From: Chitinophagales bacterium
Lineage (GTDB): Bacteria > Bacteroidota > Bacteroidia > Chitinophagales > UBA10324
Reading direction: 5' to 3'
NCBI GenBank assembly: GCA_013816805.1
Contig: JACDDS010000001.1
Location: forward strand, 271,001-335,000
DNA length: 64,000 nt
The position numbers and the translations under genes are program-made. Below, piece after piece: positions 19,279 to 29,051 of the stretch. Under the pieces are notes generated by a model. The model did no database searches. It worked only from the letters and a program-made list of their open reading frames with translations, and was not told the DNA's origin. Position 1 is the first letter of the stretch. Every line of letters starts with the position of its first letter.

Positions 19279-20045
19279 CAGGCAACAACATTTAATTTTT
19301 GAAGAAACTCATCCAGTAGTAGATTAAACTCTTCGGGTTTTTCCATCATTGGTGCATGTCCGCATTCATCCACCATTATAAATTCAGAGTTTGACAAAAG
19401 CTTATGAAATTCTTCGCCTACAAAGGGTGGCGTGATCTGGTCCTGTTTTCCCCAAATTAATAAAACAGGCATGATAAGTTTATGCAGCTGACCTCCTAAA
19501 TTTTCCCGCATTGCAGACTTGGCCATGGAAATAACTCTTATAGCTTTCAGCCTGTTATTGCAAATGTCATATACTTCATCCACCAATTCTTTAGATGCTG
19601 TTTTTGGATTATAGAAGGTATACTCAGTTTTATTTTTTATATACTCATAGTCACCTCGTTTAGGAAAGGAGCCACCCAGGGAATTTTCAAATAAACCGGA
19701 ACTTCCTGTTAAAACCATTGCTTTAACTTTATCAGGTTCTTCAAGTGCGTATAACTGTGCAATATGCCCCCCTAAAGAATTTCCCAGTATTATCATTGAC
19801 TCGTAATCACGGTAGTTAACAAACCGTTCTACATGACGAACCAAACCCTTTACGGTTGCATCAAGGATAGGCATTTCATAAATTGGCAATAATGGAATTA
19901 CTACTTTATACCTGGTATGGAACTGTTGAAGTATACCTTTAAAATTACTTAAGGCACCAAACAAGCCATGTAACAGCATGAGCACTTCCCCTTCCCCTTC
20001 CTCAATAAATTTGAACTTTCCGTCCTCTTTTACTGTAACTTCCAT
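19278..20045 (-). CDS. Alpha/beta hydrolase
   Basis: 255 residues. The fold is clear: oxyanion loop LLHGLFGALSNF, nucleophile elbow GNSLGGH (Ser), acid in WGKQDQITP and catalytic His in DECGHAPMMEKPEEFN. There is no signal peptide, so it is cytoplasmic. The substrate is unknown; relatives range from esterases to haloalkane and C-C bond hydrolases. It is coupled by TGATG to the CBS gene. Confidence 0.88.
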   Translation of the reverse strand: MEVTVKEDGKFKFIEEGEGEVLMLLHGLFGALSNFKGILQQFHTRYKVVIPLLPIYEMPILDATVKGLVRHVERFVNYRDYESMIILGNSLGGHIAQLYALEEPDKVKAMVLTGSSGLFENSLGGSFPKRGDYEYIKNKTEYTFYNPKTASKELVDEVYDICNNRLKAIRVISMAKSAMRENLGGQLHKLIMPVLLIWGKQDQITPPFVGEEFHKLLSNSEFIMVDECGHAPMMEKPEEFNLLLDEFLQKLNVVA

Positions 20046-20246
20046 GCTTGAAAGTGTGAAATATGATGATGCTAAAATAAGTTTTTTATTCAGAAATGCT
20101 TGTCGATTGTCTTGGTGAAAAGGCCTTTATTTTATTCCGGTTATAGTTCCGAAGCATTTGAAATATGCGTTTAATGCAGCCAAACATAACTGTTAAAGAA
20201 CTCAGGAATTGCAGAATTTTATAGTAAAAATTAAATCAGAGACTTA

Positions 20247-20774
20247 TTATTTCGGAATACTTTCAAAAAATTTTTGGAGGTTATACAGCAGGTCTTTAAT
20301 TGCAGGAAGCATTAAAGATATTTGATCCAATACAAGCGGAGCAACGGGCGCTGCAGAAGCATATACTTTTGATTGCATTTTTACTGAAGGTGAAATCCAT
20401 CCTGCCTGATTTATAAACCAGATAAGTATACTGAATATAAAAGTGTAAACCAATAACTTTAAAATCACGCCACAGATTTTGTTTATCAGGCCCATATGAG
20501 CGATTTCTATAATTTTTTCAAGCATTTTTCCTATAAGGTTTATTATTAGCGCAATCAGAATAAAGACCAATAAGAAGGAAACAATTGGAACGAATTCACT
20601 ATTCCATTTAAACTGCTGATGCAAATATTCAGAGGCGATACCACTGAATTTTAAAGCTCCAATTACCCCCAAAATCCAGGCTAATAAACTAAAAATGGAA
20701 ATAATTAATCCTTGTGTCCATCCTTTGTAAATAGCCCAAAGCACAAAAAATAAATAAACGATATCAATCCACAT
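20247..20774 (-). CDS. CvpA family membrane protein
   Basis: 175 residues with four predicted membrane helices (about 2-25, 30-48, 65-90, 105-125). The start MWIDIVYLFFVLWAIYKGWT and the following GLIISIFSLLAWILGVIGAL match the CvpA (colicin V production) family. The role is poorly defined; in other bacteria members affect envelope stress, bile resistance and biofilm. The 200 nt between its start and the hydrolase stop upstream carry no recognisable feature. Confidence 0.85.
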   Translation of the reverse strand: MWIDIVYLFFVLWAIYKGWTQGLIISIFSLLAWILGVIGALKFSGIASEYLHQQFKWNSEFVPIVSFLLVFILIALIINLIGKMLEKIIEIAHMGLINKICGVILKLLVYTFIFSILIWFINQAGWISPSVKMQSKVYASAAPVAPLVLDQISLMLPAIKDLLYNLQKFFESIPK

Positions 20775-20851
20775 CAGTCAGTTTGAAAGAGGCTTTTTAA
20801 AATTTAAACGGAAAGCTTGCGGCAGCAGTATCTGGCTAATATGTTATGCAC

Positions 20852-21304
20852 CTATTCAGTAAGTAATTGTTTTACAATTACCGATATGGTTTTGCCGTCA
20901 GCTTTCCCTGCCAGTTCCTTATTGGCTATCCCCATTACTTTCCCTATATCCCGTGATGTTTTTGCTTCTGCAACAGCTATAATTTTTTTCAAAATAATTG
21001 TCAGTTCCTCATTGTTAATTTGCTGCGGAAGATAACGTTCGATTACTTCAATTTCCTCGCTTTCTTTTTTTGCAAGATCTTCCCGCTTTTCTCTGTCATA
21101 AATTTCAAGCGAATCTTTACGTTGCTTCACCAGCTTCTGAAGCAATTTAATTCCTGTTTCTTCATTTATTTCTTTAGAGCTGTCTTTCTCAGTTTTCGCC
21201 AGTAAAATGGCTGATTTTATGGCACGTACTCCCCTAAGAGCAGCTTCATCCTTTTTTAGCATGGCCTGCCTGAGATCGTTGTTAATTCTCTCTTCCAGAT
21301 TCAT
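20852..21304 (-). CDS. GatB/YqeY domain-containing protein
   Basis: 150 residues from the ATG at 21304; the frame can be read six codons further to a TTG, which is less likely. It matches the YqeY family from end to end: MNLEERINNDLRQAMLKKDE, LRGVRAIKSAIL and a C-terminal domain with DIGKVMGIANKELAGKADGK. This is the tRNA-binding helical module also found at the C-terminus of GatB, here stand-alone; its physiological role is not settled. It lies 78 nt upstream of the cvpA-like gene. Confidence 0.9.
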   Translation of the reverse strand: MNLEERINNDLRQAMLKKDEAALRGVRAIKSAILLAKTEKDSSKEINEETGIKLLQKLVKQRKDSLEIYDREKREDLAKKESEEIEVIERYLPQQINNEELTIILKKIIAVAEAKTSRDIGKVMGIANKELAGKADGKTISVIVKQLLTE

Positions 21305-21429
21305 AGCATCATTTTTTGGCAAATATAAAATTGAGAATCTTTAAATGCAGGATAAGGACTGATTATACCGGAAGCAATGGTGTGAATTATCAATTACCTG
21401 ATAGTATCTTCTTATCGGAACAGTTGCAG

Positions 21430-21651
21430 CTATTTGATTTCTTCGTAATCAATGTATTTTCCTTCATTCTTCCCAAATTGTGAAGGTTTGCTTTCGACAT
21501 TTTCGGCCGGATTGTCCGCTTTGGGTTTTTGTTTGGAAAAGGATGAAGTTCCGGATTTTCTTCGAATGCCGAATAATCCTGGCCATACGAAACGAATAGC
21601 TAAAAGAATAAGTAAAATATCGATAAAGGGAATATCAAAAATTCGAAACAT
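21430..21651 (-). CDS. Small membrane-anchored protein, DUF4834-like
   Basis: 73 residues: an N-terminal membrane helix (FIDILLILLAIRFVWPGLFG) and a charged cytoplasmic tail ending KYIDYEEIK. This layout, with the closing Y(I/V)DYEE motif, matches the DUF4834 family of Bacteroidota, whose function is unknown. It lies 82 nt downstream of carB on the same strand. Confidence 0.65.
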   Translation of the reverse strand: MFRIFDIPFIDILLILLAIRFVWPGLFGIRRKSGTSSFSKQKPKADNPAENVESKPSQFGKNEGKYIDYEEIK

Positions 21652-21733
21652 CGGGGATAAAATTGATGTTCCAAAATTAGATAAATTGTAATAAACGTCT
21701 TTTCAATTGCTGCTATAATACTTTGGGGTTGTA

Positions 21734-24565
21734 CTATCTGCTTAAATACATGCTTTTTTCTTTATACATGGTTCTGAAAAAAGGATCATAAAGATCCTTA
21801 ATAAAACGGATGGCTTCCCCTGTGGACTTCATCTCTGGTCCCAGCTCTTTATTAACATTTGGAAATTTATCGAAAGAAAATACGGGTTCTTTAATGGCGT
21901 AGCCTGTGAGCTTGCGATCGAACTTGAAGTCTTTTAATTTCTTTACACCAATCATAATTTTAGTAGCTATATTCAGATAAGGTATCTGGTAGGCTTTCGC
22001 TATGAACGGTGTAGTGCGCGATGCCCGGGGGTTTGCTTCGATAACGTACACTTTCCCTTTTTTAATAGCATATTGTATATTAATCAGGCCCCGGATATTG
22101 AGCGCAAAGGCAATTTTTTCAGCATGCTCCAGCATTTTATCGATAATCTCATAGGTAAGGTTAAAAGGTGGCAACACGGCACTGGAATCACCAGAGTGAA
22201 TTCCGGCAGGTTCAATGTGTTCCATTACGCCCATGATATGCACCTGCTCGCCATCACAAATGGCATCGATCTCTGCTTCTTCAGCGCGATCAAGGAAGTG
22301 ATCTATCAGGATTTTATTACCCGGCATGTGCTTCAATAATTTTAATACTGCCGATTCCAGCTCTTCATCGTTAATTACGATTCTCATTCGCTGGCCTCCC
22401 AAAACATAAGAGGGACGAACCAGTACCGGGTACCCGACACGGTGAGCTACTTCAACTGCTTGATCCACAGTAAGTGCCACTCCGTATTCCGGATAAGGAA
22501 TTTCCAGTCTTTTTAAAAGATCAGAAAATAACCCACGGTCTTCAGCGATATCCATATCCGGAAAATCGGTTCCGATAATTTTTATTCCTTTTTCATACAG
22601 CCGCTTCGCCAGCTTCAGAGCAGTTTGCCCGCCAAGCTGAACAATTACTCCTTCCGGTTTTTCATGCTGAATAATTTCCCACAAGTGCTCCCAAAAAACA
22701 GGCTCGAAATAAAGCTTATCAGCAATGTCGAAATCAGTGGAAACAGTTTCCGGATTGCAGTTGATCATAATGGATTCATATCCCATTTCCCGTATGGCCA
22801 GAAGGCCGTGTACGCAGCAATAATCGAATTCGATTCCCTGACCAATCCTATTAGGCCCGGAACCAAGTACAATTATTTTTTTTCTGTCTGAAACCACACT
22901 TTCGTTTTCCAGATCAAACGATGAATAATAATAAGGGGTCTGTGCGCCGAATTCTGCCGCACAGGTGTCTACCAGCTTATAGCTGCGTATCACCCCTAAC
23001 TTTTCTCGGGCTTCCCGCACTTCCTCCTCAGTTACATTGCCCAACAAATAGGCGAGCTGAGCATCTGAATACCCTTTTTGTTTTAATTCAAGCATAAATT
23101 CCCCTGGAATATTTTCCAGGGTATATTTTCTAATCCTCTTTTCAGTTTCAACCAGTTCCTGGATTTGCTCTAAAAACCATGGATCTATCCTGGTCCACTT
23201 ATATATAGTTTTTATAGAAACCCCTAATGTAAGCGCGTCTTTTATACGGAATATACGATCCCACGATGCATGCTTCAGCTTGTCCAGTATTTCCTCACTA
23301 CGCTTCCAGTATTTTCCATCCGCACCCAAACCAATAGAATCATTTTCCAATGATTGACACGCTTTCTGAAGTGCTTCAATAAATGTTCTTCCTATACCCA
23401 TCACTTCGCCAACAGATTTCATCTGTAAGCCCAAAGTCTCATCGGCACCCTGAAACTTATCAAAATTCCACCGCGGAATTTTAACAATCACATAATCGAG
23501 GGCAGGTTCAAAGTATGCAGAGGTTGTTCCTGTAATTTGATTTCTCAATTCATCGAGATGATAGCCAATTGCCAGCTTAGCCGCAATTTTTGCTATCGGA
23601 TAGCCGGTTGCCTTAGAGGCAAGGGCGGAAGACCTTGATACACGTGGATTTATTTCTACGGCAATGATCTCTTCTGTTTCCGGGTTCTGAGCAAACTGCA
23701 CGTTACAACCACCGGCAAAATTCCCAAGAGAGCGCATCATTTGCATTGCCATATTCCTCATTCGCTGAAAACCCGTGTCACTCAACGTCATTGCCGGGGC
23801 AACCGTTATAGAGTCTCCGGTATGAATACCCATCGGATCTACGTTTTCCACCGTACAAATGATAGCGACATTATCTGCTGCATCACGAAGTAATTCCAGT
23901 TCAAATTCTTTCCATCCTATAACTGCCTTTTCAATTAACACTTCATGAACCGGAGAAGCAATTAATCCTCTTTCAAGAAGGTCTTCAAAATCTTCTTTGC
24001 GGTGAACAATTGCGGCACCAGTACCTCCAAGGGTATAAGAGGGACGAATTACTAATGGAAATCCTATTCCCTGGGCAATTTCTTTTCCTTCCAGCAATGA
24101 ATTAGCCACTTTAGACGGGGCCACGCTTATATTAATTTCATTCATCAGCTGCCGAAAGATCTCCCTGTTTTCTGCCCGGTCAATGGCAACTATGTCAACG
24201 CCTATCATCTGCACTCCAAATTGAGCCCAGATGCCTAATTCATCCGCTTCTTTCGCAAGGTTCAGGGCAGTTTGACCACCCATGGTTGGAAGCACGGCAT
24301 TCACTTTCCTCCCTGCTTCCATTTGTTCTTCCAGAATTTGAACTATTGAGTGTACATTCAGCGGTAACAAATACACGTAATCCGCTGTAATGGGATCCGT
24401 CATAATGGTTGCTGGGTTCGAATTAATCAGCGAAATGGTAATTCCTTCTTCCCGCAGTGAGCGTGCCGCCTGCGACCCTGAATAGTCGAACTCACAGGCC
24501 TGACCGATTATAATAGGCCCGGAGCCAATGATTAATACGTGTTGAATAGAATTATCGCGTGGCAT
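21734..24565 (-). CDS. carB: Carbamoyl-phosphate synthase large subunit, short form
   Basis: 943 residues. It makes carbamoyl phosphate for pyrimidines and arginine together with CarA, which is not in this window. Two ATP-grasp halves are present: the first opens HVLIIGSGPIIIGQACEFDY, the second IIVLGSGPNRIGQGIEFDYC. An oligomerisation domain separates them. E. coli CarB is about 1070 residues; here the protein stops at DPFFRTMYKEKSMYLSR, before the MGS-like allosteric domain. Short CarBs of this kind are known in Bacteroidota, so this is lineage-typical rather than a truncation. It implies loss of the classical UMP/ornithine control, and a GC-rich hairpin in the leader may be an alternative control point. 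Confidence 0.95.
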   Translation of the reverse strand: MPRDNSIQHVLIIGSGPIIIGQACEFDYSGSQAARSLREEGITISLINSNPATIMTDPITADYVYLLPLNVHSIVQILEEQMEAGRKVNAVLPTMGGQTALNLAKEADELGIWAQFGVQMIGVDIVAIDRAENREIFRQLMNEINISVAPSKVANSLLEGKEIAQGIGFPLVIRPSYTLGGTGAAIVHRKEDFEDLLERGLIASPVHEVLIEKAVIGWKEFELELLRDAADNVAIICTVENVDPMGIHTGDSITVAPAMTLSDTGFQRMRNMAMQMMRSLGNFAGGCNVQFAQNPETEEIIAVEINPRVSRSSALASKATGYPIAKIAAKLAIGYHLDELRNQITGTTSAYFEPALDYVIVKIPRWNFDKFQGADETLGLQMKSVGEVMGIGRTFIEALQKACQSLENDSIGLGADGKYWKRSEEILDKLKHASWDRIFRIKDALTLGVSIKTIYKWTRIDPWFLEQIQELVETEKRIRKYTLENIPGEFMLELKQKGYSDAQLAYLLGNVTEEEVREAREKLGVIRSYKLVDTCAAEFGAQTPYYYSSFDLENESVVSDRKKIIVLGSGPNRIGQGIEFDYCCVHGLLAIREMGYESIMINCNPETVSTDFDIADKLYFEPVFWEHLWEIIQHEKPEGVIVQLGGQTALKLAKRLYEKGIKIIGTDFPDMDIAEDRGLFSDLLKRLEIPYPEYGVALTVDQAVEVAHRVGYPVLVRPSYVLGGQRMRIVINDEELESAVLKLLKHMPGNKILIDHFLDRAEEAEIDAICDGEQVHIMGVMEHIEPAGIHSGDSSAVLPPFNLTYEIIDKMLEHAEKIAFALNIRGLINIQYAIKKGKVYVIEANPRASRTTPFIAKAYQIPYLNIATKIMIGVKKLKDFKFDRKLTGYAIKEPVFSFDKFPNVNKELGPEMKSTGEAIRFIKDLYDPFFRTMYKEKSMYLSR

Positions 24566-24606
24566 CTATACAGTAGAGCAGTGTTCGGTGTAAATGACCT
24601 TTACAA

Positions 24607-24645
24607 GGTAAAAAGAAGCCGCCATTGCTTTTGGCGCCGGCGGCC
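24607..24645 (-). promoter_or_regulatory. Terminator-like hairpin in the carB leader (possible attenuator)
   Basis: On the minus strand GCCGCC and GGCGGC can pair across a GC-rich loop, followed directly by TTCTTTTT. This sits 42 nt before the carB ATG with no minus-strand gene upstream that it could terminate, so an attenuation role is possible. No leader peptide was recognised. Confidence 0.35.
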
Positions 24646-24827
24646 GAATGCAAAAATAACAAACCAATAAAAAGAATTCAGTCGCAGTGCGCAATTTATT
24701 TGGATCACTATAAAATGGTTTAGATAAAAGTTAGGTCAGTTCTTTGTAAATCATTTGTGATAAATATGTTAAAATTTTGAAATCGGAACAGTGTTTGTAT
24801 TTTTACATTAAAATTATTTCGTTTGCG

Positions 24828-25514
24828 ATGAAAACTTTTACAATCCTATTTTTTTTGGTTCTGTCAATACTTGGATTACATGCTCAATCTGTCCTTAGCA
24901 TAGAACCTAATTCATTCAATCTTGAAATTGCGCTCGATAATAGAAGCACAGCCTCTTCTTATGTTTTTAATAATTCTTCTGTCACCAGAACTCTCCGCTG
25001 GGTAAGAATAGTAGAAGGTGCACCCTTAGCCTGGTCCTCTTATGTTTGTGATAAAAATAATTGTTACCTGGACAGCACTAATACTCAAACTTTTGAATTA
25101 AGCGGAAATGGCCGTGGGTTGCTGGAGTTAACTGTTACTCCAAATGGAACAGAAGGTACAGGAAATTACCGGGTGCTTGTTTATGATATTAAGGATAGCG
25201 CAGCAGTAAATGCGATTCTAACAGTTGGAGCAGTTTCTAATAATACCACCGGAATAAATAATCCCAAGACTAAAGGAATATCCATTTTTCCGATACCTGC
25301 AAAGGATGTCTTAAATGTTTCATTTGATGTAGCTTATAATGTAAGCAGTATCCAGGTTTATAATATGGTAGGGCAAAAACTTAAAACCGTTGCTGTATCT
25401 TCCTCCAGCAAAACAGTTGCTATTCCTGTAAGTGCTTTAAATAAAGGGATGTATTTTATCCATATTTTAAGTAATGGGAAGGATATTGCTACTCAAACTT
25501 TCACAAAAGAATAA
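24828..25514 (+). CDS. Small secreted protein with T9SS sorting domain
   Basis: 228 residues from the ATG at 24828, where the signal peptide MKTFTILFFLVLSILGLHAQ begins; the 17 codons upstream in the open frame are unlikely. Residues 25-135 form a beta-sandwich-like domain with a Cys pair (VCDKNNCYLD) of no recognised family. Residues about 150-228 are a type A T9SS sorting domain (ISIFPIPAKDVLNVSF ... LNKGMYFIHILSNGKDIATQ). Predicted to be secreted and anchored by T9SS. It is divergent from carB and convergent with the thioredoxin gene. Function unknown. Confidence 0.8.
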   Translation: MKTFTILFFLVLSILGLHAQSVLSIEPNSFNLEIALDNRSTASSYVFNNSSVTRTLRWVRIVEGAPLAWSSYVCDKNNCYLDSTNTQTFELSGNGRGLLELTVTPNGTEGTGNYRVLVYDIKDSAAVNAILTVGAVSNNTTGINNPKTKGISIFPIPAKDVLNVSFDVAYNVSSIQVYNMVGQKLKTVAVSSSSKTVAIPVSALNKGMYFIHILSNGKDIATQTFTKE

Positions 25515-25567
25515 TTGGATTGTAAGTAAATAAAACCAAGCATTCATTATTCTTCCCGATCTCTATT

Positions 25568-26068
25568 CTATTTCGAAAGTTCTTTAAGTTTATTTTCGAG
25601 CTCATATTCATCTCCGTCTACATATCCGGAATGTTCGTAAACAATATTTCCTTCCTTATCGGCAATCACTGTAAAAGGAACATTTTGAAAGCTTAAAGCT
25701 CGGCGGAGGTCCTGGTTAACATCCAATAAAACCGGGTAATCCCACCCCGAGCCATTTACAGTCGGTTTTACTTTAGTAGTATTGCGGGCATCATCGATAG
25801 AAACTGCTACCAGCACCATGTTGTATTTCTTTTGCCAATCAGAATACACCTTGCTGATGTTTGTTAATTCTTTTTTACACGGAACACACCAGGTAGCCCA
25901 AAAGTCAAATACTACAATTTTCCCATCCTTCGTGAACTCGCTTATGTCTACTTTATTTCCATCCAGATCAGAGAGCCTCAGAGCAGGAAGTCTTTTATTT
26001 TGTGAAAACAGAAAAATAACCTGTAGCATAAGAACAGAAAACAGAGCAATTCTTTTGAGGTTCAGCAT
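25568..26068 (-). CDS. TlpA-like periplasmic thioredoxin
   Basis: 166 residues with a signal peptide (residues 1-23, ending LFSQ) and a TlpA/redoxin fold. The active-site motif is FWATWCVPCKKEL (C61, C64), followed by VAVSIDDARN and a cis-Pro region VPFTVIADKEGNIV. It would reduce periplasmic disulfides or serve lipoprotein or cytochrome maturation. It faces the DUF6029-Omp28-Rieske genes divergently; the Omp28-like protein has its own CxxC, so a redox link is plausible but unproven. Confidence 0.9.
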   Translation of the reverse strand: MLNLKRIALFSVLMLQVIFLFSQNKRLPALRLSDLDGNKVDISEFTKDGKIVVFDFWATWCVPCKKELTNISKVYSDWQKKYNMVLVAVSIDDARNTTKVKPTVNGSGWDYPVLLDVNQDLRRALSFQNVPFTVIADKEGNIVYEHSGYVDGDEYELENKLKELSK

Positions 26069-26193
26069 TAATTTTTATTAGTTTAATTTTTATTGAGTTC
26101 AAATAAAATTTTCAAGCTGCAGTAATCATTCCACAACAGGATCCATCTTTATCATTTCTTTTGTTAGCAATATCTTTAACCAAATTTCCACGG

Positions 26194-27774
26194 ATGAAAA
26201 GAAGATTTACACTTCTTTTTTACTTAATATTATTTTCTGCAGAAGCCTTCTCTCAAGGGACACTTAGCGGTGACCTTCAAACCAATCTGAATATTTTTCA
26301 ACGCGATTCCTCTATCGGCGCTTTTAATACGCCTCAATATGATAATTATTTTACAGGATTAGAAACTTGGTTGAATGTCAATTATAATATATTGGGCTTT
26401 ACCACGGGAGTGCGTTTGGATATTTATCACAACTCAAATTTGATAGATCCGAACAAAGCCTATTCCGGCGCTGGTATTGGATATTTTTACCTTCAGAAGA
26501 GTATAGGAGATTTGACCATTACCGGCGGATATTTTTATGAGCAATTCGGAAGCGGCATTGTTTATCGCGCCTATGAAGAACGGGGCCTGGGAATAGATTA
26601 TGCAACATTTGGACTTAACCTTCGATACCGTATTAATGACCGCTGGACATTGAAAGGTATTGCAGGGCAGGAGAAAAATTTATTCTCCCGGTATAATCCT
26701 GTAATCAAGGGAATAGACGGGGAAGGTGAAATCGATTTCAGTAATCACATTAAGCTGTATCCCGGTGTATCTTTTTTAAACAGAACTATGGATCAGCAAT
26801 CCATTGATTTTGTAGTGAATACAATTAACAGCTACGATTCCTCTGATCGTTTTATTCCGAAATACAATGCATATGCTTTTTCGGGATACTTTACACTTAA
26901 TATCAACGATTTCAGCTGGTATGCCGAAGTAGCAGCGAAGACACATGAGGCTATTCTTGATGCAGGCAACATGCTCACTGACAAGTCAGGCAATGTGGAA
27001 TATTCTTCTATTTCATTTTCCCGAAAAGGCATTGGCTTAACAGGCCAGTTCAAGCGAACCAAAAATTATGTGTTGCGTACCTCACCAAATGAGATTCAAA
27101 ATAATGGAGTTCTGAATTTTATTCCTCCTATGTCGCGCCAAAATTCCTTACGATTGCCTGCGCGTTATTCACCTCAAACACAATATCTCGGAGAGCTTGC
27201 CTTCCAGCTTGATGCAACCGTTACTCCCAGAAAGGGGTACCTGTTCGAGCTAAATTATTCAGATATAAGAGGCTTAGACGGGAAGAATTTCTGGAAAGAA
27301 CTTATTCTGCAGCTGGACAATTCCCACCCTGAAAAAATAGAATATGTTGCAGGTATCCAGTATGTGTTTTACAACTGGCAAATTTACCGCAGTGAGCCCA
27401 AGCCTAACCTTAACGCTATTTGTCCCTTTATAGAATTTACTTATAAAATTGACCAAAAAAGATCCATCCGGACTGAATTACAATACCAAAATACCAGGCA
27501 AGATTTTGGATCCTGGTTGTATGCATTGCTGGAATATAACATTGCGTCTAAGTGGTCGATCTCAGCTTCGGACATGTACAACATAGATCCTAATAGAGAG
27601 GAAACTAATCAGAAAAACCATTACTATAATTTTTTTGCTTCTTACACAAGAAATGCGAATAGGTTTTCATTGTCGTATGTAAGACAGGTGGCAGGAATTA
27701 ATTGTACCGGCGGAGTTTGCCGCTACGAGCCGGCATTCAGCGGAATTAAGTTTGCACTAACATCAAGCTTTTAA
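26194..27774 (+). CDS. DUF6029-like outer membrane protein
   Basis: 526 residues from the ATG at 26194, chosen because the signal peptide MKRRFTLLFYLILFSAEAFS starts there. The rest is rich in alternating amphipathic strands with aromatic ends and closes with a strand ending in Phe (IKFALTSSF), as in outer-membrane beta-barrels. The sequence resembles DUF6029 proteins, which in Bacteroidota often neighbour an Omp28-related lipoprotein, as here (10 nt downstream). Function unknown; it may be a channel or receptor for the lipoprotein. Confidence 0.7.
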   Translation: MKRRFTLLFYLILFSAEAFSQGTLSGDLQTNLNIFQRDSSIGAFNTPQYDNYFTGLETWLNVNYNILGFTTGVRLDIYHNSNLIDPNKAYSGAGIGYFYLQKSIGDLTITGGYFYEQFGSGIVYRAYEERGLGIDYATFGLNLRYRINDRWTLKGIAGQEKNLFSRYNPVIKGIDGEGEIDFSNHIKLYPGVSFLNRTMDQQSIDFVVNTINSYDSSDRFIPKYNAYAFSGYFTLNINDFSWYAEVAAKTHEAILDAGNMLTDKSGNVEYSSISFSRKGIGLTGQFKRTKNYVLRTSPNEIQNNGVLNFIPPMSRQNSLRLPARYSPQTQYLGELAFQLDATVTPRKGYLFELNYSDIRGLDGKNFWKELILQLDNSHPEKIEYVAGIQYVFYNWQIYRSEPKPNLNAICPFIEFTYKIDQKRSIRTELQYQNTRQDFGSWLYALLEYNIASKWSISASDMYNIDPNREETNQKNHYYNFFASYTRNANRFSLSYVRQVAGINCTGGVCRYEPAFSGIKFALTSSF

Positions 27775-27784
27775 AAAGAAATCT

Positions 27785-28618
27785 ATGTGCCGTATTCACG
27801 GGATAATTGGAGTCCTGATCAGCATTTTTATTCTTTCATGTCAGGAAATAGGACCTGGTATAAATATTGAAAATTCAAATAATAATGCTGATTCCACCGA
27901 AAAAAAGGTACTGATTGAAAATTTTACAGGAGTGCAATGTGTAAATTGTCCACAAGGCGATACATTAATAGAAAACCTGATTCAACAGTATCCGGGTCGT
28001 GTAGAGGTAATAGATATTCACGCGGGACCTTTGGCAGAGCCTGTTATCTTATCTGATCCCGATCTCCGGACACCGTACAGCGATCTTCTCAACACGCTCA
28101 TTGGCCCTTTTCCATTTCAACCGGCGGCATCTATTGATAGAAAGCTGTTTGAAATTTCTCCCGGTGATTTTGAAAGAATTATAAGCAGGAATTACTGGGC
28201 ACCTTTTGTGCAACAGGAATTGGACAGTGTAGCGCAGGTTAGTATAGATGTTGTTCCGCATTTCGATACCATATCCAGGCTGCTAACTGTTACCCTGAAT
28301 GTTAAATTTTTAAATGAGGTTCCTGATAATATTAATGCATCAGTTTCAATTACTGAAAGCAAAGTGATAACATCTCAATTGAATCAGCAGCAGGTGATTC
28401 CAGATTACATTCACAACAATGTATTGCGTACTATGTTAACACCCTATAATGGAGAAATTATTGATGGAACTAAAACAGCCGGCACCATATGGTCAAAACA
28501 ATTTTCAATTATTTTGCCGGATGTTTGGAACGCAGACAATTGCCGTCTCATTGCTTTCGTTTCCAAATCAGCAGGAGTCTACGATGTATTACAGGTAAAC
28601 GGCATGTTAATTAAGTAA
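27785..28618 (+). CDS. Omp28-related lipoprotein with CxxC motif
   Basis: 277 residues. The N-terminus is a lipoprotein signal (FILSC, C19). The Omp28 domain begins LIENFTGVQCVNCPQG with C52 and C55 in a thioredoxin-like position, followed by VEVIDIHAGPLAEP. Omp28-family proteins are surface lipoproteins of Bacteroidota of undefined function; the CxxC suggests thiol chemistry. It sits 10 nt after the DUF6029-like gene and 9 nt before the Rieske gene, so the three are one operon. Confidence 0.82.
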   Translation: MCRIHGIIGVLISIFILSCQEIGPGINIENSNNNADSTEKKVLIENFTGVQCVNCPQGDTLIENLIQQYPGRVEVIDIHAGPLAEPVILSDPDLRTPYSDLLNTLIGPFPFQPAASIDRKLFEISPGDFERIISRNYWAPFVQQELDSVAQVSIDVVPHFDTISRLLTVTLNVKFLNEVPDNINASVSITESKVITSQLNQQQVIPDYIHNNVLRTMLTPYNGEIIDGTKTAGTIWSKQFSIILPDVWNADNCRLIAFVSKSAGVYDVLQVNGMLIK

Positions 28619-28627
28619 ACCAAATAT

Positions 28628-29038
28628 ATGAACAGAGCGGAATTTTTAAAGCAGTTGGGATTAGCTTCTTCGGCTATCGTATTCCTTAATCAAATAGGAG
28701 GTTGTAAAAAAACGGATACAACCATTCCGGTAGTTGATTTTACCATCGATCTTACAGATCCTCAATATTCAGCATTACAGAATTTAGGAGGTTTTATTTA
28801 CAGAGATAATGTTATAGTTGCACATACTCCTATTAATGGTTATGTTGCCTTATCACAGATTTGCACTCATGAAGCGTGTACGGTTCAGTTCGAAGTTGCC
28901 CAAAATGATTTTCTGTGTCCTTGCCATGACAGCCATTTTGATTTAATAGGAAATGTAACATCAGGTCCTGCACCATTGCCTTTATTTAAATTTAATACGC
29001 AGCTTACCGGTACCTTATTAAGGGTTTATTCTGTGTGA
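28628..29038 (+). CDS. Rieske [2Fe-2S] domain protein
   Basis: 136 residues. Both cluster-binding loops are present: C79-T-H81 (ICTHEACTV) and C97-P-C-H100 (LCPCHDSHFD), which is the full Cys2His2 set. Residues 1-26 look like a membrane or lipoprotein leader (lipobox-like QIGGC, C26), so the domain is probably anchored on the outside of the inner membrane. It is the last gene of the DUF6029-Omp28 operon. Stand-alone Rieske proteins of this size act as one-electron carriers; the partner is not evident. Confidence 0.88.
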   Translation: MNRAEFLKQLGLASSAIVFLNQIGGCKKTDTTIPVVDFTIDLTDPQYSALQNLGGFIYRDNVIVAHTPINGYVALSQICTHEACTVQFEVAQNDFLCPCHDSHFDLIGNVTSGPAPLPLFKFNTQLTGTLLRVYSV

Positions 29039-29051
29039 GCTGAGAATGAGA

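Noticed and set aside
20046..20246. Search for an RNA gene in the 200-nt gap between the hydrolase and CvpA genes
   Set aside because: No tRNA-like fold, conserved motif or strong hairpin could be seen.
21734..24565. carB as a truncated pseudogene because it is about 130 residues shorter than in E. coli
   Set aside because: Short CarB ending in KEKSMYLSR is typical of this phylum and both synthetase halves are intact.
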